The translations under genes were made by a program, and so were the position numbers. Positions 1 to 5,713 of a stretch of DNA of 10,041 nucleotides are shown here, piece after piece. This DNA is from an uncultured Synechococcus sp. (lineage in GTDB: Bacteria > Cyanobacteriota > Cyanobacteriia > PCC-6307 > Cyanobiaceae). The notes under the pieces are model-generated. The model saw only the letters and a list, made by a program, of their open reading frames with translations. It did no database searches and was not told the DNA's origin. The stretch's first letter is position 1. Each line of letters opens with the position of its first letter. The stretch lies in assembly GCA_913050105.1 (NCBI GenBank), contig CAJWZN010000042.1:1-10041 (forward strand). Reading direction: 5' to 3'.

Positions 1-44
1 CCGAGTCCACACCTGTGGCTCTGCAAGCACCTGCCATCGGTTGA
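1..44 (+). CDS. 3' tail of an upstream gene (partial)
   Basis: Reading from base 3, one frame gives a short tail ending ALQAPAIG and a TGA at 42-44. It is followed 23 nt later by a strong factor-independent terminator on the same strand, which is what the end of a plus-strand gene should look like. The other two plus frames run through the terminator hairpin without stopping, so they are poorer candidates. Only about 13 codons are visible, so the product cannot be named. The Ala/Pro-rich tail looks like a flexible C-terminus. This call rests on frame plus terminator only. Confidence 0.45.
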   Translation, partial: ESTPVALQAPAIG

Positions 45-67
45 TCTGGAATCAATCTGTTCTGAAT

Positions 68-96
68 ATCCCCGCCGAAAGGTGGGGATTTTTTTT
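68..96 (+). terminator. Rho-independent terminator with GAAA tetraloop
   Basis: A 9-bp stem (68-76 with 81-89, including one G-T wobble) closes on a GAAA tetraloop at 77-80. The DNA reads T without a break from 89 to 96. GC-rich stem, stable tetraloop and T-run are all present, so this is a textbook terminator for transcription entering from the left. It isolates the symporter gene at 139 from upstream transcription. Confidence 0.9.
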
Positions 97-138
97 GTGT
101 TTTTGAACGGCCTGATGTCTAGATCATGCATACCTTGA

Positions 139-1392
139 ATGGAATGGCTTTTTGGCATGTCGGCCGTCCAGTTGTCTCCGCTTGCATCCATCACCACGGG
201 ATTTCTGGTGTTGTTTGTTGGCAAGCGCCTCAATCGTGAATGGAATTTTCTTCAGCGCTATTCGATACCTGAGCCCGTTTCAGGTGGACTGCTGGTCGCC
301 CTGTTACTGACAGTTCTGCATGTTGTGGGTGGCCCTGAGCTGAGCTTTGATCTCGCGTCACGAGATTTTCTGCTGGTCTATTTCTTCACCACGGTGGGGA
401 TGAGTGCTCGCTTCCGGGATCTCAGTCGCGGTGGCCCGGCTCTTTTCATTCTGCTTGGGTTGACCATTGCTTTCATGACCCTGCAGAACCTGCTTGGTGT
501 TGCGATGGCAGGTCTTCTGGGGCTCCATCCCGCCACGGGCCTGTTGGTGGGAACTGTTTCTCTGATTGGAGGCCATGGCACCACCATCGCCTGGGCCCCA
601 ACGTTTGCTGAACGATTCGGGATCGAAAATGCCATGGAGATCGGCATCGCAGCAGCCACCTTCGGGTTGGTGCTGGCCAGTGCCAGTGGCGGTCCGATCG
701 CGCAGTTCCTGCTGCGTCGCTTTCACGTTCGCTGTCCGGATCGGGAGGCAACAACGGAGACGGTCGCCAATGATTCGCATCCCTCGGATCAGCAACATTC
801 CGGTTCCGATTCCATCGACGTCACGGGTTTCCTCACAGCACTGCTCGCCATCAATCTCTGCATTCTTTCCGGCACATTGCTCAATGGAGGGATCGCTGCC
901 GCCGGGGTGAAACTTCCACTGTTTGTTCCCTGTTTGCTGGTGGGGATTGTGTTTGCGAATCTGCTGCCGGAACGCCGCTCAGAGCGGGTTGTGTTTCATT
1001 GGCCCCGTCGCTCCGCGTCGCTCGATCTGATCGGCGAACTGTCCCTGGGTATTTTTCTGGCGATGTCTTTGATGAGCCTCCAGCTCTGGACTCTGGTGGG
1101 CCTGGCCTTGCCGTTGTTGTTGATCTTGTTGGTTCAGTTTTTCTTTGCTGTGGTGGTGAATATCTTGCTGGTGTTCCGTCTGATGGGGCGTGATTACGAC
1201 GCAACAGTGATTTGTGCCGGTTTCGGTGGCATCTCCCTGGGCTCCACTCCCACGGCCATGGCGAATATGAAGGCGGTCACGCAGCAGCACGGACCCTCCA
1301 CGCGAGCCTTCCTGATCGTGCCTTTGGTGTCAGCCTTTTTCCTCGACCTGGTGAACGCCATTCTGATTCCAGCTTTCGTCGGCCGGTTCTGA
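139..1392 (+). CDS. gltS: Sodium/glutamate symporter, GltS (ESS) family
   Basis: Inner-membrane secondary transporter predicted to import glutamate with sodium. It has 417 residues, close to the roughly 400 of E. coli GltS, and is hydrophobic throughout with about ten membrane segments. The family's two re-entrant-loop signatures are visible as an inverted pair: GGHGTT near residues 144-149, and a Gly-rich stretch GFGGISLGSTPTAMANM at 361-377. The usual AFLIVPLVSAFFLDLVNA-like last helix follows. A hydrophilic loop at about 195-230 separates the two halves. The ATG at 139 begins directly with hydrophobic sequence, although no strong ribosome site precedes it. It appears monocistronic, with a terminator upstream and about 180 nt of non-coding DNA downstream. 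The family call is firm; glutamate specificity is inferred from the family. Confidence 0.93.
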   Translation: MEWLFGMSAVQLSPLASITTGFLVLFVGKRLNREWNFLQRYSIPEPVSGGLLVALLLTVLHVVGGPELSFDLASRDFLLVYFFTTVGMSARFRDLSRGGPALFILLGLTIAFMTLQNLLGVAMAGLLGLHPATGLLVGTVSLIGGHGTTIAWAPTFAERFGIENAMEIGIAAATFGLVLASASGGPIAQFLLRRFHVRCPDREATTETVANDSHPSDQQHSGSDSIDVTGFLTALLAINLCILSGTLLNGGIAAAGVKLPLFVPCLLVGIVFANLLPERRSERVVFHWPRRSASLDLIGELSLGIFLAMSLMSLQLWTLVGLALPLLLILLVQFFFAVVVNILLVFRLMGRDYDATVICAGFGGISLGSTPTAMANMKAVTQQHGPSTRAFLIVPLVSAFFLDLVNAILIPAFVGRF

Positions 1393-1425
1393 TTCGACGT
1401 TCTGCCCTGTTGATCTTCGGTTTCT

Positions 1426-1455
1426 GGCGGGTGAAAAGGTGATCCAAAACCCGCC
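1426..1455 (+). terminator. Inverted repeat after the symporter, possible terminator
   Basis: GGCGGGT (1426-1432) and ACCCGCC (1449-1455) are perfect 7-bp inverted arms around a 16-nt loop, starting 33 nt after the symporter stop. No T-run follows, so it is not a classic factor-independent terminator. It could be an mRNA 3'-end stabiliser. The rest of the 1393-1569 gap shows no convincing gene. Confidence 0.4.
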
Positions 1456-1569
1456 TAGGCAATCTTTGGGACGTGATCTGGCGCGGCAGCACCTGTGTTG
1501 ATTCGTCAGTGCAGATGCACAGGATTTGCTCAGCGTCTTCGTCAAGCGCCGTCGTGATGCAATGGGTTA

Positions 1570-1767
1570 ATGGCTGATTCGCGCTCCACGCTCCAGTTCG
1601 ATCTGGATGTGAATGCCATCCGGTTGCTTCACCGCTCAGTGAGCTTTCACCTGGAGAAGTGGCCCGGTGGACCTGACCCAAGGGAACAAGAGGATCTTCA
1701 GCGCTTGAAAACGTTGCTTTTTGCCGCCCTGATGGAGTGTTCGCTTGAGGAGGATGGTGAACGTTGA
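1570..1767 (+). CDS. Small conserved-type hypothetical protein, 65 aa
   Basis: Not recognised. It is a soluble, mostly helical 65-residue protein, acidic at the C-terminus (ECSLEEDGER), with no signal peptide or membrane segment. The ATG at 1570 lacks a good ribosome site. Support comes mainly from the junction downstream: its 3' end carries a GAGGAGG sequence at 1747-1753, placed correctly for the next small gene, whose TTG start overlaps this stop (TTGA, 1764-1767). That arrangement is typical of two genuine coupled genes. A 196-aa frame on the opposite strand covers the same DNA, but it is rich in Ser, Pro, Arg and Gln and looks like an antisense shadow. Existence is fairly likely; function is unknown. 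Confidence 0.6.
   Translation: MADSRSTLQFDLDVNAIRLLHRSVSFHLEKWPGGPDPREQEDLQRLKTLLFAALMECSLEEDGER
1747..1753 (+). promoter_or_regulatory. Shine-Dalgarno for the 48-aa gene
   Basis: GAGGAGG lies 10 nt before the TTG at 1764 and inside the 3' end of the 65-aa gene. It is the main reason to accept a TTG start for the overlapping short frame. Confidence 0.65.
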
Positions 1768-1910
1768 CGGGATGGATTGTCGGAGTCTTGCTGTTGGGGC
1801 TGATCTCCTGGCTCGGATGGAGTCTGGTGGAATTCGATTGCCGGATCCTCGATCTGAGGATGGTCAAGCGCAGACGCCGTCGTGCCAGGAGGCGTAAGCA
1901 TCACCATTGA
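1764..1910 (+). CDS. Small single-pass membrane protein with Arg-rich tail, 48 aa
   Basis: A 48-residue frame that simple length cut-offs would miss. Residues 3-22 form one hydrophobic helix (WIVGVLLLGLISWLGWSLV), followed by a short linker and a very basic tail (KRRRRRARRRKHHH, residues 35-48). The positive-inside rule predicts a cytoplasmic tail. The TTG at 1764 is the first possible start after an in-frame stop (1758-1760). It overlaps the previous gene's TGA by 4 nt and has a GAGGAGG 10 nt upstream, indicating translational coupling. No family is recognised. The basic tail could contact nucleic acid, ribosomes or acidic lipid, but that is only inference. It converges with the DUF924 gene ending at 1939. 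Confidence 0.62.
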   Translation: MTGWIVGVLLLGLISWLGWSLVEFDCRILDLRMVKRRRRRARRRKHHH

Positions 1911-1938
1911 TGCGTTGCCTGGACTCGGTGCGGCTTGT

Positions 1939-2436
1939 TCAGCGACCAAGAGCCAGGTCGCGATGGGGGAATCGTCCGTGCATGGCGATGGTGTCGCGGT
2001 AACGCTGGGCGACCTCCAGCGTGCGTTGGTCGGTCCAGCGTTCGAACAGCGGCAGGGCCTGGGTTTGAATCGCCAGATCCTCGCTGTGAAGCCGCGGCAT
2101 CAGCCAGAACTGACGACGAGGCCGTCGAGGCTCAGAGCCGATCCAGCCCTGCTTCTCGGCTTGGATGCTCACGTTGAGAGCCTCTGCGTCTCCCGAGAAG
2201 GCCCTGGCCGTGTTTCGCCAGATATTGCGCGGAAACTGATCCAGGAGCAGCACCAGAGCAAGACCAGAGGTTGGTGCTGTGGTCCAGTGCTGCAGCTTTC
2301 CTGCCAGAGCAGTTTCCACGGAACCTCCGAAGCGGCTCTGAATCGTGCCGTCAAAGTGAGGATCCCGGCGGAACCATTGAATCGGCCTGGTTTCTTCAAA
2401 CCAGAAGCTGAGAATTGACTCCGGGGAAACGCTCAA
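1939..2436 (-). CDS. DUF924 family protein, C-terminally short
   Basis: Clear DUF924 homologue. The start of the domain ILSFWFEE, the LDQFPRNIWR motif, a central LHSEDLA segment and the late GRFPHRD motif all appear in the family's order. The fold is an all-helical TPR-like bundle; the molecular role is not established. The frame is open further up to a TTG at 2499, which would add 21 residues and overlap the 60-aa gene by 47 nt. The TTG at 2436 starts 16 nt after that gene's stop and a few residues before the domain, so I prefer it (165 aa). Oddity: the protein stops immediately after LGR, where relatives usually continue for about 20 residues. It converges on the 48-aa gene. Confidence 0.85.
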   Translation of the reverse strand: MSVSPESILSFWFEETRPIQWFRRDPHFDGTIQSRFGGSVETALAGKLQHWTTAPTSGLALVLLLDQFPRNIWRNTARAFSGDAEALNVSIQAEKQGWIGSEPRRPRRQFWLMPRLHSEDLAIQTQALPLFERWTDQRTLEVAQRYRDTIAMHGRFPHRDLALGR

Positions 2437-2452
2437 CGGCTGTGTTCTGACC

Positions 2453-2635
2453 TCAGCGTGAAGGCATCCTGCAGCCGAGCTGAATGCTGCCCTGGTCAAT
2501 CATTCGTCCGAGACGCTGTGCAACCGCTTCCTCGGTGCGGCTGAAGCCGTCCTGATGATCGGTCACCCATGTCATCTCTCCTTTGGTGATCACACCAGAG
2601 GACATTGCTCCAAGAAACAATTCGCCAAGGGTCAT
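2453..2635 (-). CDS. Small conserved protein, 60 aa, paralogue of 7049-7219
   Basis: A soluble 60-residue protein with no known domain that I can name. The ATG at 2635 opens the frame. It aligns without gaps to the 56-residue product of 7049-7219: 22 of 56 positions are identical, including VIT (15-17), E20, V24, H27, D29, F31, RTE (33-35), RL (41-42), I46, G49, I51, G54 and R56. That conservation shows it is a real protein family. Predicted form is two helices flanking a conserved F-x-R-T-E turn, with a G-x-I-x-x-G-x-R tail. It lies 95 nt after the NTF2-like gene and just before the DUF924 gene on the same strand, so it may share their transcript. From memory such proteins recur in marine picocyanobacteria; function is unknown. 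Confidence 0.82.
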   Translation of the reverse strand: MTLGELFLGAMSSGVITKGEMTWVTDHQDGFSRTEEAVAQRLGRMIDQGSIQLGCRMPSR

Positions 2636-2650
2636 TTCACGTCTGCTGCT

Positions 2651-2697
2651 GAATGCACGTTGTGGGGCCCGTCAGGGGCGTGCATGGTCTCCACAAC
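2651..2697 (-). other. Nested inverted repeats in the leader of the 60-aa gene
   Basis: Two perfect 7-bp inverted repeats interleave: ATGCACG (2653-2659) with CGTGCAT (2679-2685), and GTTGTGG (2659-2665) with CCACAAC (2691-2697). An inner CCC/GGG pair (2668-2670, 2676-2678) can extend the first stem. Because the two repeats share space they cannot fully form together, so a transcript from the minus strand could adopt alternative folds. No T-run follows, so it is not an obvious terminator. Whether it regulates anything is inference. Confidence 0.4.
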
Positions 2698-2706
2698 ATT
2701 CTTCAT

Positions 2707-2714
2707 GCGATCGC
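2707..2714. repeat. HIP1 octamer GCGATCGC
   Basis: One of three GCGATCGC palindromes noticed in the window (also within 7502-7517 and at 8633-8640). HIP1 is the iterated octamer of many cyanobacterial genomes. This copy is in the short non-coding gap between the NTF2-like gene and the 60-aa gene. Confidence 0.7.
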
Positions 2715-2730
2715 GACTGTTGTGTGTCGA

Positions 2731-3165
2731 TCAGGAAACGAAGCGTTTGTACAGCCAGCGGACGAAACCTCCAAGAACTGGAACCGGCCCGAACGTTGGA
2801 CCGATGAAATCGAAGTAATCACGGTGATGCAGGATTTTGCCCGTGCTGTCGAATCTGAGACGTGTTGCGCCGGGGTAAATGAATTCGATTCCTTTGATCT
2901 TCAAGCCCATGCGCCACTCCACAAAGGCAACATCGTTGTTGATGGCCACCGATTCGGTTTCGAGAAAAACATCATCGCAGCGCTGCATCAGTCCATCCTG
3001 AGCCCGGATGTACGACTCGACACCTTGTTTTTCCTGTGTTGGGTCGATGAATACAACATCTTCGGAGTAAACAGCTTTCCACTGTTCAGCAGTTGGACCC
3101 GGTTGGCCGTACGGCTTGGTGAACAAATGTCGTAGCGATTCCGAGTCGAGAGGCGGTTTGAACAT
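2731..3165 (-). CDS. NTF2/SnoaL-like fold protein, 144 aa
   Basis: Resembles the SnoaL/NTF2-like superfamily, small cone-shaped proteins that act as enzymes or ligand-binding domains. Signs are the start PTAEQWKAVYSEDVVFIDP (residues 24-42), a middle strand pair ending AFVEWRMGLKI, and the characteristic late segment ILHHRDYFDFIGP (111-123). The frame is open up to 3228, but the first 21 codons would lie within the barrel gene. The ATG at 3165 comes 4 nt after that gene's stop, with a GGAG shortly before it, so I chose it. That spacing implies a shared transcript and coupled translation with the DUF481 gene. Substrate is unknown; a role with the outer-membrane partner is inference from position only. 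The basic, aromatic C-terminus (GGFVRWLYKRF) may contact a membrane. Confidence 0.82.
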   Translation of the reverse strand: MFKPPLDSESLRHLFTKPYGQPGPTAEQWKAVYSEDVVFIDPTQEKQGVESYIRAQDGLMQRCDDVFLETESVAINNDVAFVEWRMGLKIKGIEFIYPGATRLRFDSTGKILHHRDYFDFIGPTFGPVPVLGGFVRWLYKRFVS

Positions 3166-3169
3166 TCGC

Positions 3170-4075
3170 TCAGAACTCCAGTCCCAGCTGACCAGTGACG
3201 GTGTTGCTGATTTCAGGAACCGCCACACTGTTGTAAATCGATTCGAACTTCAGTGAAGTGAACAAACCGCTGTTGAAGGAGGGGAAGTACTTGATCATCG
3301 CAGTGAAGGAATTGGTGGGCTTTGCTTCTGATTCGGTTGCCAGCACAGACAGGTTGTTGTCGAGATTGAACTTGAACGACGGGTTTGGCATCCAGTTCAG
3401 CTGCGTGGTGAAGGTGCCGCCTGGGTAGGTGTTCCCGCAGTACTCGTCTCTGTTGCAGTCGGGACCGCCCTCACTCCACTGAAGCGTGGGACCCACGGAC
3501 AAAATCAGTTCCGTACTCTCGTTCTTGAGTACAGGAACGCCTGCTCCAAAAGAACCCTTCAGGGTGTTGATCGAAACATTGTTCAGACCGTTGTAATCGT
3601 ATTGACCTGAGGTGAAGAAGTTCAGTGTGTCCTTCAGTTTTCGGTCGTAACGGATTGAGGCCGACCCTTTTTCAGTGTCGACAGCGAACGACTCACCCTT
3701 GTCACGGGATGTTTTGTAATTCACCCCTCCTCTTATCACCAGCTTGTCTGCGTTCTTGAGATAGCGACTCGACGCATTCATGCTCAACGTCATGCTGTCA
3801 TCGCCGTCCTCACCGACTCCAACGACGCCGGCGGAAACAGTGGACGACCAGGCAGGGAGCTCTTCCTTCGGCTTGATGGCATCGCTGTTGATTTCAAGAC
3901 GCCCCAGCTGTGGATGGATCACCACCGTGATGGAGTCGTTGCTCTCCTCCGGCACCTGTTCTCCATGAATGGTGTCGCCGTTTTTCAGCTGGATGGGCAC
4001 AGGCTCCGCGTTCACCGATGGCGCTGCCATGAGAACAGCAACGAGGGCGGCAGAAAGAGTGCGAAGGGTGGGCAT
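3170..4075 (-). CDS. DUF481-type outer-membrane beta-barrel protein
   Basis: A 301-residue exported protein. Residues 1-23 are a signal peptide with a basic start, hydrophobic core and likely cut after VNA. Next comes a short beta domain (about 26-70) with a KNGDTIHGE turn and a LGRLEI strand, as seen before the barrel in DUF481/YdiY-like proteins. The remainder is alternating beta-strand sequence rich in Gly, Ser, Asn and aromatics, ending in a C-terminal Phe (GLEF), the usual barrel-assembly signal. Two cysteines (C207, C213) bracket a loop that could form a disulfide. The ATG at 4075 overlaps the stop of the preceding small gene (TGATG), and the NTF2-like gene follows after 4 nt. Family members are called salt-induced outer-membrane proteins; the substrate here is unknown. 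Confidence 0.85.
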   Translation of the reverse strand: MPTLRTLSAALVAVLMAAPSVNAEPVPIQLKNGDTIHGEQVPEESNDSITVVIHPQLGRLEINSDAIKPKEELPAWSSTVSAGVVGVGEDGDDSMTLSMNASSRYLKNADKLVIRGGVNYKTSRDKGESFAVDTEKGSASIRYDRKLKDTLNFFTSGQYDYNGLNNVSINTLKGSFGAGVPVLKNESTELILSVGPTLQWSEGGPDCNRDEYCGNTYPGGTFTTQLNWMPNPSFKFNLDNNLSVLATESEAKPTNSFTAMIKYFPSFNSGLFTSLKFESIYNSVAVPEISNTVTGQLGLEF

Positions 4076-4215
4076 CAGCTGAAGAAACCTTTTGATTGCA
4101 ACCAGAAACCGATGGCCAGCAGTGGGCCGAAACCGGCAATCAGCAGAGTGATTTTCAACCGAAGCGGTGAAACCTGCTTCTTGTTCTGCCGGAGTGGCAT
4201 GGGCCAGTGGGACAT
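4075..4215 (-). CDS. Small membrane protein, 46 aa, coupled to the DUF481 gene
   Basis: Not recognised. From the ATG at 4215 it is 46 residues: a basic N-terminus (LRQNKKQVSPLRLK, residues 8-21) and then one hydrophobic segment (about 22-39, ITLLIAGFGPLLAIGFWL). This looks like a single-pass inner-membrane protein or an uncleaved signal anchor, with the basic end inside. An upstream TTG (4269) would give 64 residues, but it sits inside an AT-rich inverted repeat (4249-4273), so it is less likely. Its stop shares one base with the ATG of the DUF481 gene (TGATG), strong evidence that both are translated from one mRNA. A role in export or assembly of the barrel would fit the position but is inference. 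Confidence 0.68.
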   Translation of the reverse strand: MSHWPMPLRQNKKQVSPLRLKITLLIAGFGPLLAIGFWLQSKGFFS

Positions 4216-4248
4216 TTGAATGGGACCAGTATCTCCATCAAACGAGAA

Positions 4249-4273
4249 ATTTTTGGTTTTCCAGACCAAAAAT
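4249..4273 (-). terminator. AT-rich inverted repeat after the sugar kinase gene
   Basis: ATTTTTGGT (4249-4257) and ACCAAAAAT (4265-4273) are perfect 9-bp arms around a 7-nt loop, starting 4 nt past the kinase stop on the minus strand. In that direction the stem is followed by TTCTCGTTT, a poor T-run. It could be a weak terminator or attenuator between the kinase and the barrel cassette. Confidence 0.5.
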
Positions 4274-4277
4274 CGTT

Positions 4278-5111
4278 TCAGCTGCCTGGATACGGACCGA
4301 ACCAGGTGCTGCAGCAGGCTCCGGCGTCGGCCCCGAGACGAATGGCCTCTCGAACCGCCAACCCGGCTGCCAGCCCGACGGTGACTCCCGCCGCAAAGCT
4401 GTCGCCGCAGCCGTAGCTGTCGATGCTGGGGCCGGGAGCCGGGCTGGCTTCGAAGCGTCCGCCCGGTGAACAGAGTCCTCCATCGATTCCTTCGGTCGCG
4501 ATCAGGAGCCGAGGCTGCGGAAATCCGAGGTTGTCCGGCAGCGTCTCGCCAGGATCAAGTCCGCTTCTGATCAAGGCATCAAGCTGCACAGCTGCTATCT
4601 GCAGATTGATGAGACGCACCCGCGGTGTCGCCGTCATCACCCGTGCGGAGCGACAGGATTGAAGGGCATCGGGGTCGGCCGCTGACACGAACACCGCATC
4701 GCAGTCCTGCAACAGCGACCACGGCAGCGGGTCTGAACCCCGAGGCTGCAGCCGTTCGCCGATCACGGTGATCGCTCGATCGCCACCTGGGTCCACCATG
4801 CTCACCCCCTTTCGCGTGGACGCATCGCGCCAGGCGACATGGACGTCGAGCCCGTGAGCCTCAAGTTCCATCAAGCTGCGTTCACCAATGGAATCACGGC
4901 CCAGGGCAGTGAAGAAATGCACGTTTGCGCCGGATAGCTGAGCCATGCGAACGGCGCAGACCGCTCCCCCGCCCGCGGGGTGCTCCTGACTCGAAGCTGC
5001 ATGGGCAACCAGCCCGGCCGCCGGCAGTTGATCCACCTGCAGGAACGACATCCACTCCACATGGCCGACAACGGCCAGGCGCAGCTTGAGGCGTTGCGGA
5101 TCGGGAATCAG
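4278..5111 (-). CDS. PfkB/ribokinase-family sugar kinase, probable CTG start
   Basis: ATP-dependent kinase of the PfkB family, predicted to phosphorylate a sugar or related small molecule in the cytoplasm. Visible signatures are a Gly-rich substrate loop (AGGGAVCAV, near residues 46-54 of the long form), FTALGRDSIGE (67-77), TEGIDGG (206-212), and the C-terminal signature DSYGCGDSFAAG (231-242) with catalytic Asp237 after GCG. The Asn usual in the Gly loop is Cys. The first standard start (GTG 5060, 260 aa) would delete the first beta strand, LAVVGHVEW. The frame stays open up to a CTG at 5111 that overlaps the previous stop as CTGA, with AGGAGGA 9 nt before it. I therefore annotate 277 aa; ATT at 5108 is the other option. 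It is coupled to the 89-aa gene. Substrate is unknown. Confidence 0.87.
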   Translation of the reverse strand: MIPDPQRLKLRLAVVGHVEWMSFLQVDQLPAAGLVAHAASSQEHPAGGGAVCAVRMAQLSGANVHFFTALGRDSIGERSLMELEAHGLDVHVAWRDASTRKGVSMVDPGGDRAITVIGERLQPRGSDPLPWSLLQDCDAVFVSAADPDALQSCRSARVMTATPRVRLINLQIAAVQLDALIRSGLDPGETLPDNLGFPQPRLLIATEGIDGGLCSPGGRFEASPAPGPSIDSYGCGDSFAAGVTVGLAAGLAVREAIRLGADAGACCSTWFGPYPGS

Positions 5112-5377
5112 AGTTCGTACTCCTCCTCAAATTCCTTGATCAGACCATCGAAGAGGGCCTTGAGCCCCTCTGTTTCCTCACAAAAACCATCTGTTGTGTA
5201 TTTCGCCACCCAGTTCACCACCGCTGTTCGGATCTGACCGAAGGCCGCCAGGTACTCACCTTGGATGTCTTCGTCGCGAATGTCGTGGATCAGCGCTGAA
5301 ACCAGCTCGATCTTTCGCTTGGCGGCATCCATCTGAGCCTCCATGTCCTTGTTGAGTTTGCGGCGCTTTTTCGGCAT
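5108..5377 (-). CDS. Charged helical hypothetical protein, 89 aa
   Basis: Not recognised. An 89-residue soluble protein, strongly charged, with a basic start (MPKKRRKLNKD), an amphipathic helical middle and a very acidic end (EFEEEYEL). It has one Cys and no membrane segment. The ATG at 5377 has a GGAG 6 nt upstream, so the start is well supported. Its last codons hold the AGGAGGA that probably serves the sugar kinase, and its TGA overlaps the kinase start region, making the two genes a coupled pair. It diverges from the GTG-start membrane gene at 5483; the 105-nt gap between them must hold its promoter. A partner or regulator role for the kinase is possible but unsupported beyond position. 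Confidence 0.78.
   Translation of the reverse strand: MPKKRRKLNKDMEAQMDAAKRKIELVSALIHDIRDEDIQGEYLAAFGQIRTAVVNWVAKYTTDGFCEETEGLKALFDGLIKEFEEEYEL
5121..5127 (-). promoter_or_regulatory. Shine-Dalgarno for the sugar kinase
   Basis: AGGAGGA (reverse strand of TCCTCCT) sits 9 nt before the CTG at 5111 and 60 nt before the first ordinary start, GTG 5060. Its position argues for initiation at CTG 5111 or ATT 5108. Confidence 0.6.
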
Positions 5378-5415
5378 CAGTTCTCCAGAGTTCCGTGAGA
5401 TTACGGGAGTCCAGG

Positions 5416-5431
5416 CTCCAGGAATCTGGAG
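5416..5431. promoter_or_regulatory. Palindrome CTCCAG-GAAT-CTGGAG in a divergent gap
   Basis: Perfect 6-bp arms around GAAT, located between the divergent genes at 5377 (minus) and 5483 (plus). It could be an operator for one or both, or a hairpin in a leader. No clear -10/-35 pair was identified around it. Confidence 0.35.
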
Positions 5432-5482
5432 GAATGGATCGACACCTGGTTTTCTAGCCTTGATATCTCTGCCTGCAGTTGC

Positions 5483-5713
5483 GTGAATCCAACGATCCGA
5501 GGGATTACCTACGTTTCCGTCTGGGTGGTGATCTGGGGCACCGTGGCATCCCTGATCGACTGGATGCTGTTGGTGGGTGATGTGTATGAGCCGGGAACCT
5601 CCGGACAGGCCGTCACGTTCACGGTGTATGGCGTTGCAACGGTGGTGATGGCCACCCGTTTTGCCGACCGTTTCCTGGCGGATTCCAGCTCAGAGGCTCC
5701 GGATCAGGAGTGA
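5483..5713 (+). CDS. Small two-helix membrane protein, 76 aa
   Basis: Not recognised by family. It has 76 residues with two hydrophobic segments (about 8-31 and 42-60) joined by a short polar loop (GDVYEPGTSGQ), then an acidic tail (SSSEAPDQE). A helical-hairpin inner-membrane protein is the simplest reading. The start is GTG at 5483 with no strong ribosome site; no ATG lies before the first helix. The last 24 nt, including the stop, overlap in opposite orientation with the end of the TauE/SafE gene, so the two transcripts would be complementary at their 3' ends. Length and hydrophobic pattern argue against a chance frame. Function is unknown. Confidence 0.75.
   Translation: MNPTIRGITYVSVWVVIWGTVASLIDWMLLVGDVYEPGTSGQAVTFTVYGVATVVMATRFADRFLADSSSEAPDQE

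Noticed and set aside
358..798. 146-aa open frame on the minus strand
   Set aside because: Antisense to the middle of the symporter gene, whose motifs are unmistakable.
1277..1867. 196-aa open frame on the minus strand
   Set aside because: Lies antisense to the symporter end and the two small plus-strand genes. Composition is rich in Ser, Pro, Arg, Gln and His with no domain, whereas the plus strand shows coupled genes with a ribosome site.
1882..2418. 178-aa open frame on the plus strand
   Set aside because: Antisense shadow of the DUF924 gene, which has recognisable family motifs.
2653..3135. 160-aa open frame on the plus strand
   Set aside because: Antisense to the NTF2-like gene. It shows no independent ribosome site or family resemblance.
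5060..5130. Frameshift or missing N-terminus in the sugar kinase
   Set aside because: The expected first beta strand is present in the same frame upstream of GTG 5060, so a non-AUG start explains the gap without a sequence error.
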